DNA of 64,000 nt from Sphingomonas sp. Leaf33 (GCF_001421785.1 NZ_LMLB01000001.1:393137-457136); one strand, 5' to 3'; numbered from the stretch's first letter, positions 39,608-51,014 are shown. The notes: generated by a model not told the origin, from the letters alone. Program-made: numbers and translations.

Positions 39608-39683
39608 TGGTGGGCGCTGACGGGTTCGAACCGCCGACCCTCTCGGTGTAAACGAGATGCTCTACCAACTGAGCTAAGCGCCC
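39608..39683 (-). tRNA. tRNA-Val (anticodon TAC)
   Basis: This 76-nt tRNA has acceptor GGGCGCT/AGCGCCC, discriminator A and an encoded CCA. The D-arm is TTAGCTCAGTTGGTAGAGC. The anticodon stem TCTCG/CGAGA holds the loop TTTACAC, giving TAC for valine. The T-arm has GTTCGAACCC. Confidence 0.95.
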
Positions 39684-39795
39684 ATGCGAGGGTCGCAGAC
39701 CCGAGCACGGCCGGCGGGCACGGCCCATCCGACCCCGGCCTGCGCCGGGGCAGGCTCGCTTTGCCGCGTCGCGCGCGATCCCGCAAGCCCCTAGG

Positions 39796-40737
39796 CTACG
39801 CCGACATCAGTCCGGCGCGCCGGATCGCCTCGAAATAGGCCTCCATCCCCGCGCGCGCGGTGTCGGAAAGTGAGATGAAGGCGCGGCGACGGTCGGCGGG
39901 GTCGGCATAGCGTTCGAACAGCCCGGCATCGACCATCGACCCGATCCAGCGGAGCGCCGTCGTACCGGGGACGGCCGCTGCGATGCACAGGCTGGAGACG
40001 GAGACGCGGCGCCCCTCGAGGTCGGCAGCGAACAGGTCGAGCAGCATGTCCCAGGCGGGATCGGCGAACAACTCCTCGGCAAAATGCGGCGCGCGCATCC
40101 GCCGGCCGCGGATGGTGTCGCGGACCAGCGCGGCGTCGGCCGGCGCGCTGGGGGCGAAGCGTTCGGCGCGGAACATCGGCGAGGGATCGCGGACCTGCCC
40201 GCCGAAGCGCGGCCGGTCGCCCTCGGCCGCCAAGCGCGCCAGCGTGTCGGCAAAGCGTGCGACCTCCGCATTTAGCTGGCGCAAGCGGTCGTCGGCGTCG
40301 CGGGCATTGTCGTGCAGCCGCATCCCGCGCACGCCGCCGGCGGTGCGCAACGCCGCGACGCGGTCGGTCACGCTCGGGTCGCAGAGTTGCCGGACGTGGG
40401 GGCCGAACAGCACGGCGGCGACGACATCCATCTCGTCGCCGGCGCCGCTGGTGACGACGATGTCGATGCCGCGTTCGCGCGCCAGCGTGTCGATCGGGTC
40501 GAGCCAGTCGTCGGCACGGACCGGGTCGATCCGGCGCGCCTCGATCAGGATCACGTCGGGTCCGCTGCGCAGCGCAAGTGCCGCGGCGCCGTCCGCCAGC
40601 GATGCCGTCCCGACGCTGCGATATCCCGCATCGGCGATCGCGCGGGCTGCGGTCGCCAGGTCGCCGGGATGATCGCCGACCAGCAGGACGGTCGCTGCAT
40701 CGTCGTACAGCAGGTCGGCGGTCGCATCGGCGGTCAT
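39796..40737 (-). CDS. Degenerate receiver fused to a MarR-like winged-helix domain
   Basis: The product is 313 aa. Residues about 15-125 read as a receiver fold: TVLLVGDHPGDLATAARAIA, then GPDVILIEARRI and GIDIVVTSGAGDEMD. The phosphoacceptor Asp seems replaced by Glu (LIEAR where LLDxx is usual) and the late Lys is missing, so phosphotransfer is unlikely. The C-terminal 110 residues (FADPAWDMLLDLFAADLEGR, then VPGTTALRWIGSMVDAGLFE and DRRRAFISLSD) form a MarR-type winged helix with wing. The start at 40737 (MTADATADLL) was chosen by context. No cognate gene is adjacent. Its role is unknown. Confidence 0.65.
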   Translation of the reverse strand: MTADATADLLYDDAATVLLVGDHPGDLATAARAIADAGYRSVGTASLADGAAALALRSGPDVILIEARRIDPVRADDWLDPIDTLARERGIDIVVTSGAGDEMDVVAAVLFGPHVRQLCDPSVTDRVAALRTAGGVRGMRLHDNARDADDRLRQLNAEVARFADTLARLAAEGDRPRFGGQVRDPSPMFRAERFAPSAPADAALVRDTIRGRRMRAPHFAEELFADPAWDMLLDLFAADLEGRRVSVSSLCIAAAVPGTTALRWIGSMVDAGLFERYADPADRRRAFISLSDTARAGMEAYFEAIRRAGLMSA

Positions 40738-40946
40738 CGTGACGATCCTTCGTGTATTCCCGCCCCGGTCATGGGGGTCGGCTGCGACGGGTTCGAGCCA
40801 CGACGGCACCGGAACGGACTGATTTCGATCAGCCCGCCGGCGATACCGGCGAAATGACTCCATTTCGGAGTCATCGCCTGATTCCTGAACGATTGCAGGT
40901 AGATAGATGTCAGATTGGTTCTTTTTCCGTCACCGTCCGTGCGAGA

Positions 40947-42455
40947 TCAGTCGAGGGATTTCACGATCTCCTCGACCATTTTCTTGGCGTCGGCGAGCAG
41001 CATCATCGTGTTGTCCATGTAGAACACGTCGTTGTCGACGCCGGCATAACCGACCCCGCCCATGCTGCGCTTGATGAACAACACGGTCTTGGCCTTTTCC
41101 ACGTCGAGCACGGGCATCCCGTAAATGGGGGAGGTCTTGTCGGTCTTCGCCGCCGGGTTGGTCACGTCATTGGCGCCGATGACGAAGGCGACGTCGGTCT
41201 GCGCGAACTCGCTGTTGATGTCCTCCAGCTCGAACACCTCGTCATAGGGCACGTTCGCCTCGGCGAGCAGCACGTTCATGTGCCCCGGCATGCGGCCGGC
41301 GACCGGGTGGATCGCGTATTTCACGCGGACGCCGTGGTCTTTCAGTTTGTCGCCCATTTCGCGCAGAACGTGCTGCGCCTGCGCGACCGCCATGCCGTAG
41401 CCGGGGACGATGATGACCTGTTCGGCCTGGCTCATCAGGAAAGCGGCATCCTCGGCCGAGCCGCGCTTCCACGGGCGGTCGGTCTTGGCCGCGCCCGCAC
41501 TGCCCCCGCCCGTTTCCGCGCCGAAGCCGCCCGCGATGACGCTGATGAAGCTGCGGTTCATCGCGCGACACATGATGTAGCTGAGGATCGCGCCCGAGCT
41601 GCCCACCAGCGCGCCGGTGATGATCATCGCCGAATTGTGCAGCGTGAAGCCCATCGCCGCGGCCGCCCAGCCCGAATAGCTGTTCAGCATCGACACGACG
41701 ACCGGCATGTCCGCGCCGCCGATCGGGATGATGAGCAGGAAGCCGATGACGAAGCTCAACGCAGTGATCGTCCAGAACACCCACGGGCTCTGGTCCTGCG
41801 TGAAATAGACGACGAGCAGCAGGATTGCCGCCAGCGTGCCCAGGTTGAGCAGGTGACGACCGGGCAGCAGGATCGGCGACCCGCCCATGTTGCCGTTCAG
41901 CTTCAGGAAGGCGATGACCGACCCCGAAAAGGTGATCGCGCCGATCGCGACGCCCAGGCCCATCTCGATGCGGCTGACGGGTTCGATGAAGGCGAAGGGC
42001 TGGCCGATCATCGGGATGACCAGCTTGGCGATACCGAACGCCATCGGGTTCAGGAAGGCCGCGGCGGCGACGAGGACCGCGGCCAAGCCGACAAGGGAGT
42101 GGAACGCGGCGACCAGCTGCGGCATCGCGGTCATCGCGATGCGGCGGGCGGTGACCAGACCGATGACCGCGCCGATGCCGATGGCTGCTAGGAGTTCGAC
42201 GATCGTTAGCCAGTCAGGCGCGAAGTTAAGCGGATTGTAAGCGGGGTGTCCGGGCGGAGCATAATTCATATCCGCGCCCGGCACATGCGTAACCAGCGTC
42301 GTCACCACTGCGATCGTCATGCCGATCATGCCGAAGCGGTTGCCGCGCTGGCTGGACGTCGGCGACGACAGCCCGCGCAGCGCGAGGATGAAGCACACCC
42401 CGGCGATCAGATAGGCGAGCGCCGCGTACGAGCTGCCTGCGGTAACGTGTTCCAT
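40947..42455 (-). CDS. pntB: NAD(P) transhydrogenase subunit beta
   Basis: This 502-aa subunit holds the membrane-channel half (about nine membrane segments) and the NADP-binding domain III at the C-terminus (VIIVPGYGMAVAQAQHVLREM, GANDVTNP, KRSMGGVGYAGVDND). With PntAA and PntAB it couples hydride transfer between NADH and NADP to proton flow. The second ATG (42455) stands 5 nt after GGGGAGG, which is the edge of a repeat unit. The first ATG (42458) is too close to it. Confidence 0.95.
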   Translation of the reverse strand: MEHVTAGSSYAALAYLIAGVCFILALRGLSSPTSSQRGNRFGMIGMTIAVVTTLVTHVPGADMNYAPPGHPAYNPLNFAPDWLTIVELLAAIGIGAVIGLVTARRIAMTAMPQLVAAFHSLVGLAAVLVAAAAFLNPMAFGIAKLVIPMIGQPFAFIEPVSRIEMGLGVAIGAITFSGSVIAFLKLNGNMGGSPILLPGRHLLNLGTLAAILLLVVYFTQDQSPWVFWTITALSFVIGFLLIIPIGGADMPVVVSMLNSYSGWAAAAMGFTLHNSAMIITGALVGSSGAILSYIMCRAMNRSFISVIAGGFGAETGGGSAGAAKTDRPWKRGSAEDAAFLMSQAEQVIIVPGYGMAVAQAQHVLREMGDKLKDHGVRVKYAIHPVAGRMPGHMNVLLAEANVPYDEVFELEDINSEFAQTDVAFVIGANDVTNPAAKTDKTSPIYGMPVLDVEKAKTVLFIKRSMGGVGYAGVDNDVFYMDNTMMLLADAKKMVEEIVKSLD

Positions 42456-42460
42456 CATGT

Positions 42461-42606
42461 CCTCCCCGGCACGGGGAGGGGGACCGCGTGCCGCAGGCGC
42501 GTGGTGGAGGGGGCTCGCCCCACACACTGCACGCGCCGGCGGCGCCCCATGCGGCACGCCCCCTCCACCATGCTACGCATGGTCCCCCTCCCCATCCCGG
42601 GGAGGA
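42461..42606. repeat. Inverted pair of family B repeats between pntAB and pntB
   Basis: Unit 42461-42514 (CCTCCCCGGCACGGGGAGGG, through GTGGAGGGGGC) faces a unit at 42558-42606 (GCCCCCTCCACC through GGGGAGGAT). The pair could form a large hairpin in the pnt mRNA. Its last bases supply the pntB ribosome-binding site. Confidence 0.85.
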
Positions 42607-42609
42607 TCG

Positions 42610-42909
42610 TCACTTCGCGACCGACGTGGGCCGGTCCTTTTTCTTGTACATGGCAAGCATCCGGCTGGTGACCGCGAAGCCGCCAAAGATGTTGATGCTG
42701 GCCAGCACGACGCCCAGCAGCCCCAGCCACTTCGAACTGGTTGATCCCGCCGCGGCGGCCGCGATCAGCGCGCCGACGATGATGACGCTGGAAATCGCGT
42801 TGGTCACCGCCATCAGCGGCGTGTGCAGTGCCGGCGTCACCGACCATACGACGTAATAGCCGACGAAACACGCCATGACGAAGATCGAGAGGATCGCGAT
42901 GAAGTCCAT
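42610..42909 (-). CDS. pntAB: NAD(P) transhydrogenase subunit alpha, part 2
   Basis: This 99-aa protein with three hydrophobic segments carries the membrane part of the alpha subunit: FVGYYVVWSVTPALHTPLMAVTNAISS. The ATG at 42909 gives MDFIAILSIFVMACF. In other proteobacteria it follows pntAA directly. Here a DUF559 gene and a small hypothetical lie between them. Confidence 0.92.
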   Translation of the reverse strand: MDFIAILSIFVMACFVGYYVVWSVTPALHTPLMAVTNAISSVIIVGALIAAAAAGSTSSKWLGLLGVVLASINIFGGFAVTSRMLAMYKKKDRPTSVAK

Positions 42910-42913
42910 GGGG

Positions 42914-43270
42914 TCAGCGTCCTTTGCCGGATGCGCGAAGGGCGGCGGCCACGTCGCGCGTCGTTTGCTCATAATGGGCGATCATGTCGCGGTAGCTGCT
43001 GCGGCCGGTCTCGGTCGGGCCGACGATGCAACTGTCGTCGACGCCGTCGCGCATGGCGATCCAGGCACGGCGGCCGGCGGTGGCGGCCGGCTTCGCGCGG
43101 GCAGAGACGGCCGCGGCGGCGGCGCGCGCGCTCTTGATGCGGGCAAGGGTCGCCGGGCGGCGATCGAGGTGCGCCCACTTCGCCGCCTGCTGCTCTGCTG
43201 CCGCGAGGTCGCGGAAACGATCGGTGAGCGTGGGCGCCTGAAGGGCGAGGAGGATGACGAGGATCATCAT
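42914..43270 (-). CDS. Small hypothetical protein in the pnt operon
   Basis: The product is 118 aa. A short hydrophobic start (MMILVILLALQ) may be a weak signal or anchor. The rest is Ala/Arg-rich and hydrophilic with the segment GVDDSCIVGPTETGRSSYRD and one cysteine. I recognise no family. Its ATG overlaps the stop of the DUF559 gene, its RBS GGAGGA lies in a family B repeat, and its stop is 4 nt before pntAB. Confidence 0.55.
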   Translation of the reverse strand: MMILVILLALQAPTLTDRFRDLAAAEQQAAKWAHLDRRPATLARIKSARAAAAAVSARAKPAATAGRRAWIAMRDGVDDSCIVGPTETGRSSYRDMIAHYEQTTRDVAAALRASGKGR

Positions 43271-43719
43271 TTATCCTCCCCGGCACGGGGAGGGGGACCA
43301 GCCGCAGGCTGGTGGAGGGGGCAGGCCGCAAGCGAGACGATCGCGTCGGCGGTCGCTTGCGGGTCGGCAAGGATACGCGCGGCAGCAATGCGTACCACCC
43401 AGTATCCGTTATCGCTCAAAAACATGTCCCGAAGGGCATCGCGTTCGGGGCGATCCGCCACGTCGTGCGCGAAGCCATCGATCTCGACGACCAGCGATGC
43501 CTTTGCGCAGTAGAAATCGACCAAATAGGGCCCGATCGGGTGCTGGCGTCTGAACCGGACGCCGCCTGGCGATCCACGCAAGTGCTGCCACAGCTGGACT
43601 TCGGGCAGTGACATATCTCGGCGGAGGCGGCGGGCGGTGGCCACTTCGGGGCGCAGCAGGCGCGGCACGCCCCCTCCACCGGCTTCGCCGGTCCCCCTCC
43701 CCGTGCCGGGGAGGATCAT
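43267..43719 (-). CDS. DUF559 domain protein (endonuclease-like), framed by repeats
   Basis: The open frame gives 150 aa. The conserved core (residues about 28-130) has ARRLRRDMSLPEVQLWQHLR, FRRQHPIGPYLVDFYC and VVEIDGFAHD, the DUF559 pattern related to Vsr-type nucleases. The first 25 residues (MILPGTGRGTGE and on) and the last 18 (CPLHQPAAGPPPRAGEDK) are translated from family B repeats. The true start may be inside; Met at 43614 lies within the core. The ATG overlaps the pntAA stop. This gene looks inserted into the pnt operon. Confidence 0.7.
   Translation of the reverse strand: MILPGTGRGTGEAGGGGVPRLLRPEVATARRLRRDMSLPEVQLWQHLRGSPGGVRFRRQHPIGPYLVDFYCAKASLVVEIDGFAHDVADRPERDALRDMFLSDNGYWVVRIAAARILADPQATADAIVSLAACPLHQPAAGPPPRAGEDK
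43273..43322. repeat. Family B repeat, downstream border of DUF559 gene
   Basis: ATCCTCCCCGGCACGGGGAG and following, ending GGTGGAGGGGG. It is the partner, in opposite orientation, of 43669-43716. It codes the last residues of the DUF559 frame. Confidence 0.85.
43669..43716. repeat. Family B repeat, upstream border of DUF559 gene
   Basis: GCCCCCTCCACCGGCTTCGC and following, ending GGGGAGGAT at the pntAA stop codon. It is inverted relative to 43273-43322, so the DUF559 gene sits between inverted copies. Confidence 0.85.
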
Positions 43720-44840
43720 GCGGACAGCAGCCGCGGGTTTACGACCTGGCCGCCTTGGGTCAGCCGCACCGCGTCGCCGATCTCTTCGTCGAGAACGGGC
43801 TTGCCTGTATCCTTGTCCCAGAACGCGCTGAGGAAGTTGAACAGGTTGCGGCTGAACAGCGCGCTGGTGTCCGCGGCGAGGCGCGAGGGCACGTTGCGGT
43901 GCCCGACGATCTTCACGCCGTGGCGCTCGACGACTTCGCCCGCGACCGCGCCTTCGACGTTGCCGCCGGCTTCCACCGCCAGGTCGACGATCACGCTGCC
44001 CGGCCGCATCGTCGCGATCTGGGCGTCGGTGATGAGGCGCGGGGCGGGGCGGCCGGGGATCAGCGCGGTCGTGATGACGATGTCCTGCTTGGCGATGTGC
44101 GACGATACGAGCGCGGCCTGCGCGGCCTTGTACTCGTCCGACATCTCGGTCGCATAGCCGCCCGATCCTTCGCCCTCGATGCCAGCGACATTCTCGACGA
44201 AGATCGGCTTGGCGCCGAGCGACTGGATCTGCTCCTTGGTCGCCGAGCGGACGTCGGTGGCCGAAACCTGCGCGCCCAGGCGCCGTGCGGTTGCGATCGC
44301 CTGCAATCCGGCGACGCCGACGCCCATCACGAACACCTTGGCGGCGCTGACCGTGCCCGCGGCGGTTATCATCATCGGGAACGCGCGGCCATATTCGCCC
44401 GCGGCGTCGAGCACCGCCTTGTAGCCGCTGAGGTTCGACTGCGACGACAGGATGTCCATCGACTGCGCGCGGGTGATGCGCGGCATGAATTCCATCGCCA
44501 GCGCCTCGATACCGAGCGTGGCATAGGCATCGACGCGCGCGCGCTCACCGAACGGGTTGAGACCGGCGGCGAGCCAGGCGCCGGGCTTGATGCCTGCAAG
44601 GCTCGCCGGGTCGGGGCCCGCGACGCCCAGCACGATGTCGGCATCGGCCAGCACATCGGCGCGTGTCCCCACGCTGGCACCGGCGGCGGCATAGGCGTCG
44701 TCGGCGATCGACGCGGTCGCGCCGGCCCCGCTTTCGACCGCCATCGTGGCCCCCAGGCCAATGAACTTCTTCACCGTCTCCGGCGTCGCCGCGACGCGAC
44801 GTTCACCGGCTGCCGTTTCCCTCAGGACCGCGATCTTCAT
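43716..44840 (-). CDS. pntAA: NAD(P) transhydrogenase subunit alpha, part 1
   Basis: This 374-aa NAD-binding soluble domain I has the alanine-dehydrogenase-like fold. MKIAVLRETAAGERRVA opens it, the NAD motif is VFVMGVGVAGLQAIATA, and ATDVRSATKEQIQSLGAK follows. It transfers hydride from NADH to the PntB domain. The end is intact and coincides with a repeat border, so the last codons may have been shaped by the insertion. Confidence 0.95.
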   Translation of the reverse strand: MKIAVLRETAAGERRVAATPETVKKFIGLGATMAVESGAGATASIADDAYAAAGASVGTRADVLADADIVLGVAGPDPASLAGIKPGAWLAAGLNPFGERARVDAYATLGIEALAMEFMPRITRAQSMDILSSQSNLSGYKAVLDAAGEYGRAFPMMITAAGTVSAAKVFVMGVGVAGLQAIATARRLGAQVSATDVRSATKEQIQSLGAKPIFVENVAGIEGEGSGGYATEMSDEYKAAQAALVSSHIAKQDIVITTALIPGRPAPRLITDAQIATMRPGSVIVDLAVEAGGNVEGAVAGEVVERHGVKIVGHRNVPSRLAADTSALFSRNLFNFLSAFWDKDTGKPVLDEEIGDAVRLTQGGQVVNPRLLSA

Positions 44841-44856
44841 GCCCCCGCCCCCGCGA

Positions 44857-44982
44857 TCAGCCGGCGATCAACCAGATCACTCCGGCGGCGATCACGGCGC
44901 AGGCGACGGTGCCGTACTTCAGGAAGTTCATGACCCCGTTGTAGGTCGATACATGTGCTTTCATGTCGGCTTGTTCGGCCAT
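44857..44982 (-). CDS. aa3-type cytochrome c oxidase subunit IV (micro-protein)
   Basis: This 41-aa protein reads MAEQADMKAHVSTYNGVMNF then LKYGTVACAVIAAGVIWLIA, a soluble head and one membrane helix. This is the pattern of the bacterial aa3 oxidase subunit IV family. RBS GAGAGGGA precedes the ATG. It lies directly upstream of pntAA and on the same strand, so it may lead the pnt operon. Confidence 0.8.
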   Translation of the reverse strand: MAEQADMKAHVSTYNGVMNFLKYGTVACAVIAAGVIWLIAG

Positions 44983-45128
44983 ATTCGATCCCTCTCGATT
45001 GCGAATTTGAAACAACCTTAGCCAGCACGCGGCTGTCCCTCAAGTCCCGTGCAGGGACGGACTTAAGCCGGTCTTTACCGGTCGGTGCGTACACCATGCC
45101 CCGAACAGGGACGACGGGGACACGCCGC

Positions 45129-46550
<1,422 letters not shown>

Positions 46551-46667
46551 TCGTGCCTCGGTTTGCGTGAGCAAATTGAGGACTCGGCACGCTCGGCCAG
46601 CGGGGCGGCGAAGCCGTCCCGTCTGACGAGTGTGGCGACCCACGCTTAACAGAGTATGCTGGTCGGC

Positions 46668-47420
46668 ATGACCGATTTCTCCAACCGCACCATCCTCGTC
46701 ACCGGCGCCGCGTCGGGCATCGGCCTAGCTACCGCACGGCACCTCGCCGCGAATGGCGCCGCGCGCCTGATCCTGATCGACCGTGATGCCGATGCGCTCG
46801 CCGACATCGCGCTACCTTGCGCCATCGATCGTCTGGCCGGGGATGTCGCCGACGAAGCCTTCTGGGACAGCGCCCAACCAACGCTCGATGACCTCGACGC
46901 CGCCGTCATCAATGCCGGAGTCGCGGGTGCCGGGCCGATCGCCACGCTCGATTTCGCCGAATGGCGCCGCATCCTGTCGGTCAACCTCGACGGTGCATTC
47001 CTGACGCTGCGCGCGGCAATGCGGGCCACGGCCAAGCGGGGCGGGGCAATCGTCGCGGTGGCCTCCGCCACGGGCCTGAAGGCAGAGCCGGGAACCGCGG
47101 CCTATGGCGCGTCGAAGGCCGCGCTGATGCACCTCGTCCGCGTGGCGGCGAAGGAAGGTGCCGGGCGCGGCATCCGCGTGAACGCGATCGCGCCGGCGGG
47201 CGTCGAGACGCCGGTGTGGGACGCGGTGCCGATGTTCACGGCGCGCGTCGCGGAGATAGGCCGCGATGCCGCCTTTGCCGAAATGGCGAAGATGGCGACC
47301 CCGATCGGCCGGTTCGCCAAGCCGGACGAAATCGCCCGCCAGATCGCGTTCCTGCTGTCCGACGCGGCGGCGTTCGTCACCGGCACGACGCTGGTCAGCG
47401 ACGGCGGGTATACGTTATAG
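46668..47420 (+). CDS. Short-chain dehydrogenase/reductase
   Basis: This 250-aa oxidoreductase starts MTDFSNRTILVTGAASGIGL. The cofactor motif TGAASGIG, NAGVAG, catalytic Ser in VASATG and YGASK for Tyr/Lys are intact. VSDGGYTL closes it. The substrate is unknown. It lies alone between the sigma-54 regulator and a small membrane protein. Confidence 0.86.
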   Translation: MTDFSNRTILVTGAASGIGLATARHLAANGAARLILIDRDADALADIALPCAIDRLAGDVADEAFWDSAQPTLDDLDAAVINAGVAGAGPIATLDFAEWRRILSVNLDGAFLTLRAAMRATAKRGGAIVAVASATGLKAEPGTAAYGASKAALMHLVRVAAKEGAGRGIRVNAIAPAGVETPVWDAVPMFTARVAEIGRDAAFAEMAKMATPIGRFAKPDEIARQIAFLLSDAAAFVTGTTLVSDGGYTL

Positions 47421-47448
47421 TCCTTTGATCCGGTCAGGAGATGCTGCG

Positions 47449-47778
47449 ATGCTGCCCACGCTCAGCCTGTTGCTCGCACTCGGTTTCGTCGCCGTCGCGG
47501 CGTGTCGGTTCTTCCCGTCGGCGCCATCGTGGACGCGAACTGCGCGGCTGGTGCTTGCGCTGGCGGCCGGTCTGGCTGGCGCCGCGACGTTCGGGATCTT
47601 GGGCGATTCCCGGTGGCTGGTCGGCGGCATCCTGTTCTTCGGCGCCGCGGTCCCCGGATTTCTGGCCGGCCATCGTCGCAGTCTCGCGATAGCGGCGCTG
47701 GTCTGCGGCGTCCTGGGACTCGGACTGTACGGCATCGCCACGTTACGGCCGATGGAGGCGGTCGCGGTCGCGGACTGA
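47449..47778 (+). CDS. Small hypothetical membrane protein
   Basis: This 109-aa product is almost wholly hydrophobic, with about four membrane segments (LSLLLALGFVAVAACRFF, LVLALAAGLAGAATFGIL, WLVGGILFFGAAVPGFLAG, LAIAALVCGVLGLGLYGIA). The ATG follows GTCAGGAG at good spacing. I recognise no family. It starts 28 bp after the SDR stop and may be co-transcribed with it. Confidence 0.6.
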   Translation: MLPTLSLLLALGFVAVAACRFFPSAPSWTRTARLVLALAAGLAGAATFGILGDSRWLVGGILFFGAAVPGFLAGHRRSLAIAALVCGVLGLGLYGIATLRPMEAVAVAD

Positions 47779-47814
47779 CGTCGCGTCATCGCCTCTGCGG
47801 AGCGGGACGGCGGA

Positions 47815-48948
47815 CTATTCCCGCCGGCCGGTCAGCCCGGCATCCTTCAGCCCGCGCCAGACGCGGAGCGCCTGCACCGTCTCCGCCACGTCGTGCACGC
47901 GCAGGATTTGCACCCCGCGGTCGGCACCGTGGATCGCCAGCGTCACGCTGCCGCCCAGGCGCTCGTCGACCGGCGCTTCGTTCGACAGCGCGCCGATCAG
48001 TCGCTTGCGGCTCGGCCCCAGCACGATACCGCAACCCAGGCCGTGGAACAGCGCGAGGCCGTTCAGCAGCGCGAGATTGTCGGCGAGCGACTTGGCAAAG
48101 CCGATGCCCGGATCGACCAGGATCTTCGCCCGGTTGACGCCGCCTGCGACGACCGCATCGATCCGCGCCTCCAGCCAGTCGTACACCTCGACCAGCACAT
48201 CGGCGTAGACCGGGCGGGCGTGCGGACCCGCGGACGGGTCGGGGGTATGCATCAGCACCACCGGGCAGCCCGCGCTGGCGCAGACGCCGACGGCGCGGTC
48301 GTCCCACGCGAGGGCCGCGACGTCGTTGACGATGCCGGCCCCGGCGGCGAGCGCGGCCTCCATCACGCCGGCCTTGCGCGTGTCGATCGACAACGCGGTG
48401 CCCGATGCGGCCAGGCGTTCGATGACGGGGCGGACGCGGGCGATCTCGTCGCCCTCCCACACCGCCTGTGCGCCCGGACGCGTCGATTCGCCACCGACGT
48501 CGATGATCGCCGCCCCGGCGGCCGCCATGTCGAACCCGGCCTGCGCGGCGGCAGCATCGTCGGCATTGGCGCCGCCGTCCGAAAAGCTGTCGGGCGTACG
48601 GTTGAGGATGCCCATCACCTGCGGCTGCTCGAGCCGGATCGTGCGGCCGGGCAGCACGATGGGCGCGCGCGGCGCGGAGATGGCGGCGGCAAGGGTGCGC
48701 AGGCGGTCGGCCTGCGCGGGGGGGAGGTTGGCGATAAGCGCGGGCAAGGCCGAGACGGGGATACTTGCCTGTGCGATGCGGCGGTGATCGACGACGGCGA
48801 TCAGTTCGTAGGCGGCGAACCACAGCAACCCGCCGGCCAGCCTCGCGACTGTCCCGTCGCGACCGACAGGGGTGTCGACGGGGGCTTCGGGGCGAAGGTA
48901 GAGCCTGGCTTCGGTTGGTATCGTCTGCGGATCAATCACTGCACCCAC
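47815..48948 (-). CDS. folP: Dihydropteroate synthase
   Basis: This folate enzyme has 377 aa and joins p-aminobenzoate to the pterin. The core has MGILNRTPDSFSDGG, IIDVGGESTRPGA, VNDVAA, VLMHTPD and LVDPGIGFAKS. An N-terminal extension of about 100 residues (RLYLRPEAPVDTPVGRDG and on) precedes the core, as in other alphaproteobacteria. The start is a GTG (48948), and an in-frame GTG 9 nt later is equally possible. Confidence 0.92.
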   Translation of the reverse strand: MGAVIDPQTIPTEARLYLRPEAPVDTPVGRDGTVARLAGGLLWFAAYELIAVVDHRRIAQASIPVSALPALIANLPPAQADRLRTLAAAISAPRAPIVLPGRTIRLEQPQVMGILNRTPDSFSDGGANADDAAAAQAGFDMAAAGAAIIDVGGESTRPGAQAVWEGDEIARVRPVIERLAASGTALSIDTRKAGVMEAALAAGAGIVNDVAALAWDDRAVGVCASAGCPVVLMHTPDPSAGPHARPVYADVLVEVYDWLEARIDAVVAGGVNRAKILVDPGIGFAKSLADNLALLNGLALFHGLGCGIVLGPSRKRLIGALSNEAPVDERLGGSVTLAIHGADRGVQILRVHDVAETVQALRVWRGLKDAGLTGRRE

Positions 48949-48950
48949 CC

Positions 48951-49032
48951 CGTTCGCACTGAGCTTGTCGAAGTGCTGTGCGTCTTGGCCTTGAGAAAGG
49001 GCAGGGCTTCGACAAGCTCAGCCCGAACGGCG
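48951..49032. repeat. Inverted pair of family C repeats between folP and ccrM
   Basis: GTTCGCACTGAGCTTGTCGA (from 48951) faces TTCGACAAGCTCAGCCCGAA (from 49008). The two can pair into a stem, closing the gap between the stop of ccrM and the start of folP. Confidence 0.8.
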
Positions 49033-49048
49033 AGAGGTCAGCCAGCTA

Positions 49049-50417
<1,369 letters not shown>

Positions 50418-51014
50418 TCAGAGCGGCAGTTCGGCCTGCGCGACCGGTGCGAACGAGCGGCGGTGGAGCGGGCTGGGGCCGTGTTCGCGCAAGGCGGCCA
50501 TGTGACGCGCGCAGCCATAGCCCTTGTTCGAATGCCAGTTGTATGCCGGGTAGGTTTCGGCCGCCGCGATCATGATCGCGTCGCGCGTGGTCTTGGCGAG
50601 GATCGAGGCCGCGGCGATCGACAGGCTTTGTCCGTCGCCGCCGACGATGGGCGTGCAGGCGTATGACCAGCGCGGGCTCCGGTTGCCGTCGACCAGCACA
50701 TGGCCCGGAGCCACGCCCAGCGCCTCGACCGCCAGCGTCATCGCCTTCATCGTCGCCCAGTAGATGTTGAGCGTGTCGATCTCCGCCGGCTCGACGATGC
50801 CGATGCCGAAGGTCGCGCAGTCGCGCAGGCGCAGCGCCAGGCGGTCGCGTTCCTTGGCCGACAGCTTCTTCGAATCGTCGATGCCGCGCGGGATTCCTTT
50901 GGACGGCAGGATGACGGCCGCGGCGACGACAGGCCCGGCGAGCGGCCCGCGCCCGGCCTCGTCCACGCCTACGACCGGGGCGAGGCACAGTTTCTCGTGG
51001 CGCAGGCTAGGCAT
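50418..51014 (-). CDS. rnhB: Ribonuclease HII
   Basis: This 198-aa enzyme removes RNA from RNA-DNA hybrids. The catalytic acids sit in VVGVDEAGRGPLAGPV, LVDGN and ARHMAAL, with the ASILAKTTRD block in place. It starts MPSLRHEKL. Its start overlaps the end of the ThiD-VOC gene by 8 bp (51007-51014), so the two genes and DUF1272 form one operon. Confidence 0.95.
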   Translation of the reverse strand: MPSLRHEKLCLAPVVGVDEAGRGPLAGPVVAAAVILPSKGIPRGIDDSKKLSAKERDRLALRLRDCATFGIGIVEPAEIDTLNIYWATMKAMTLAVEALGVAPGHVLVDGNRSPRWSYACTPIVGGDGQSLSIAAASILAKTTRDAIMIAAAETYPAYNWHSNKGYGCARHMAALREHGPSPLHRRSFAPVAQAELPL

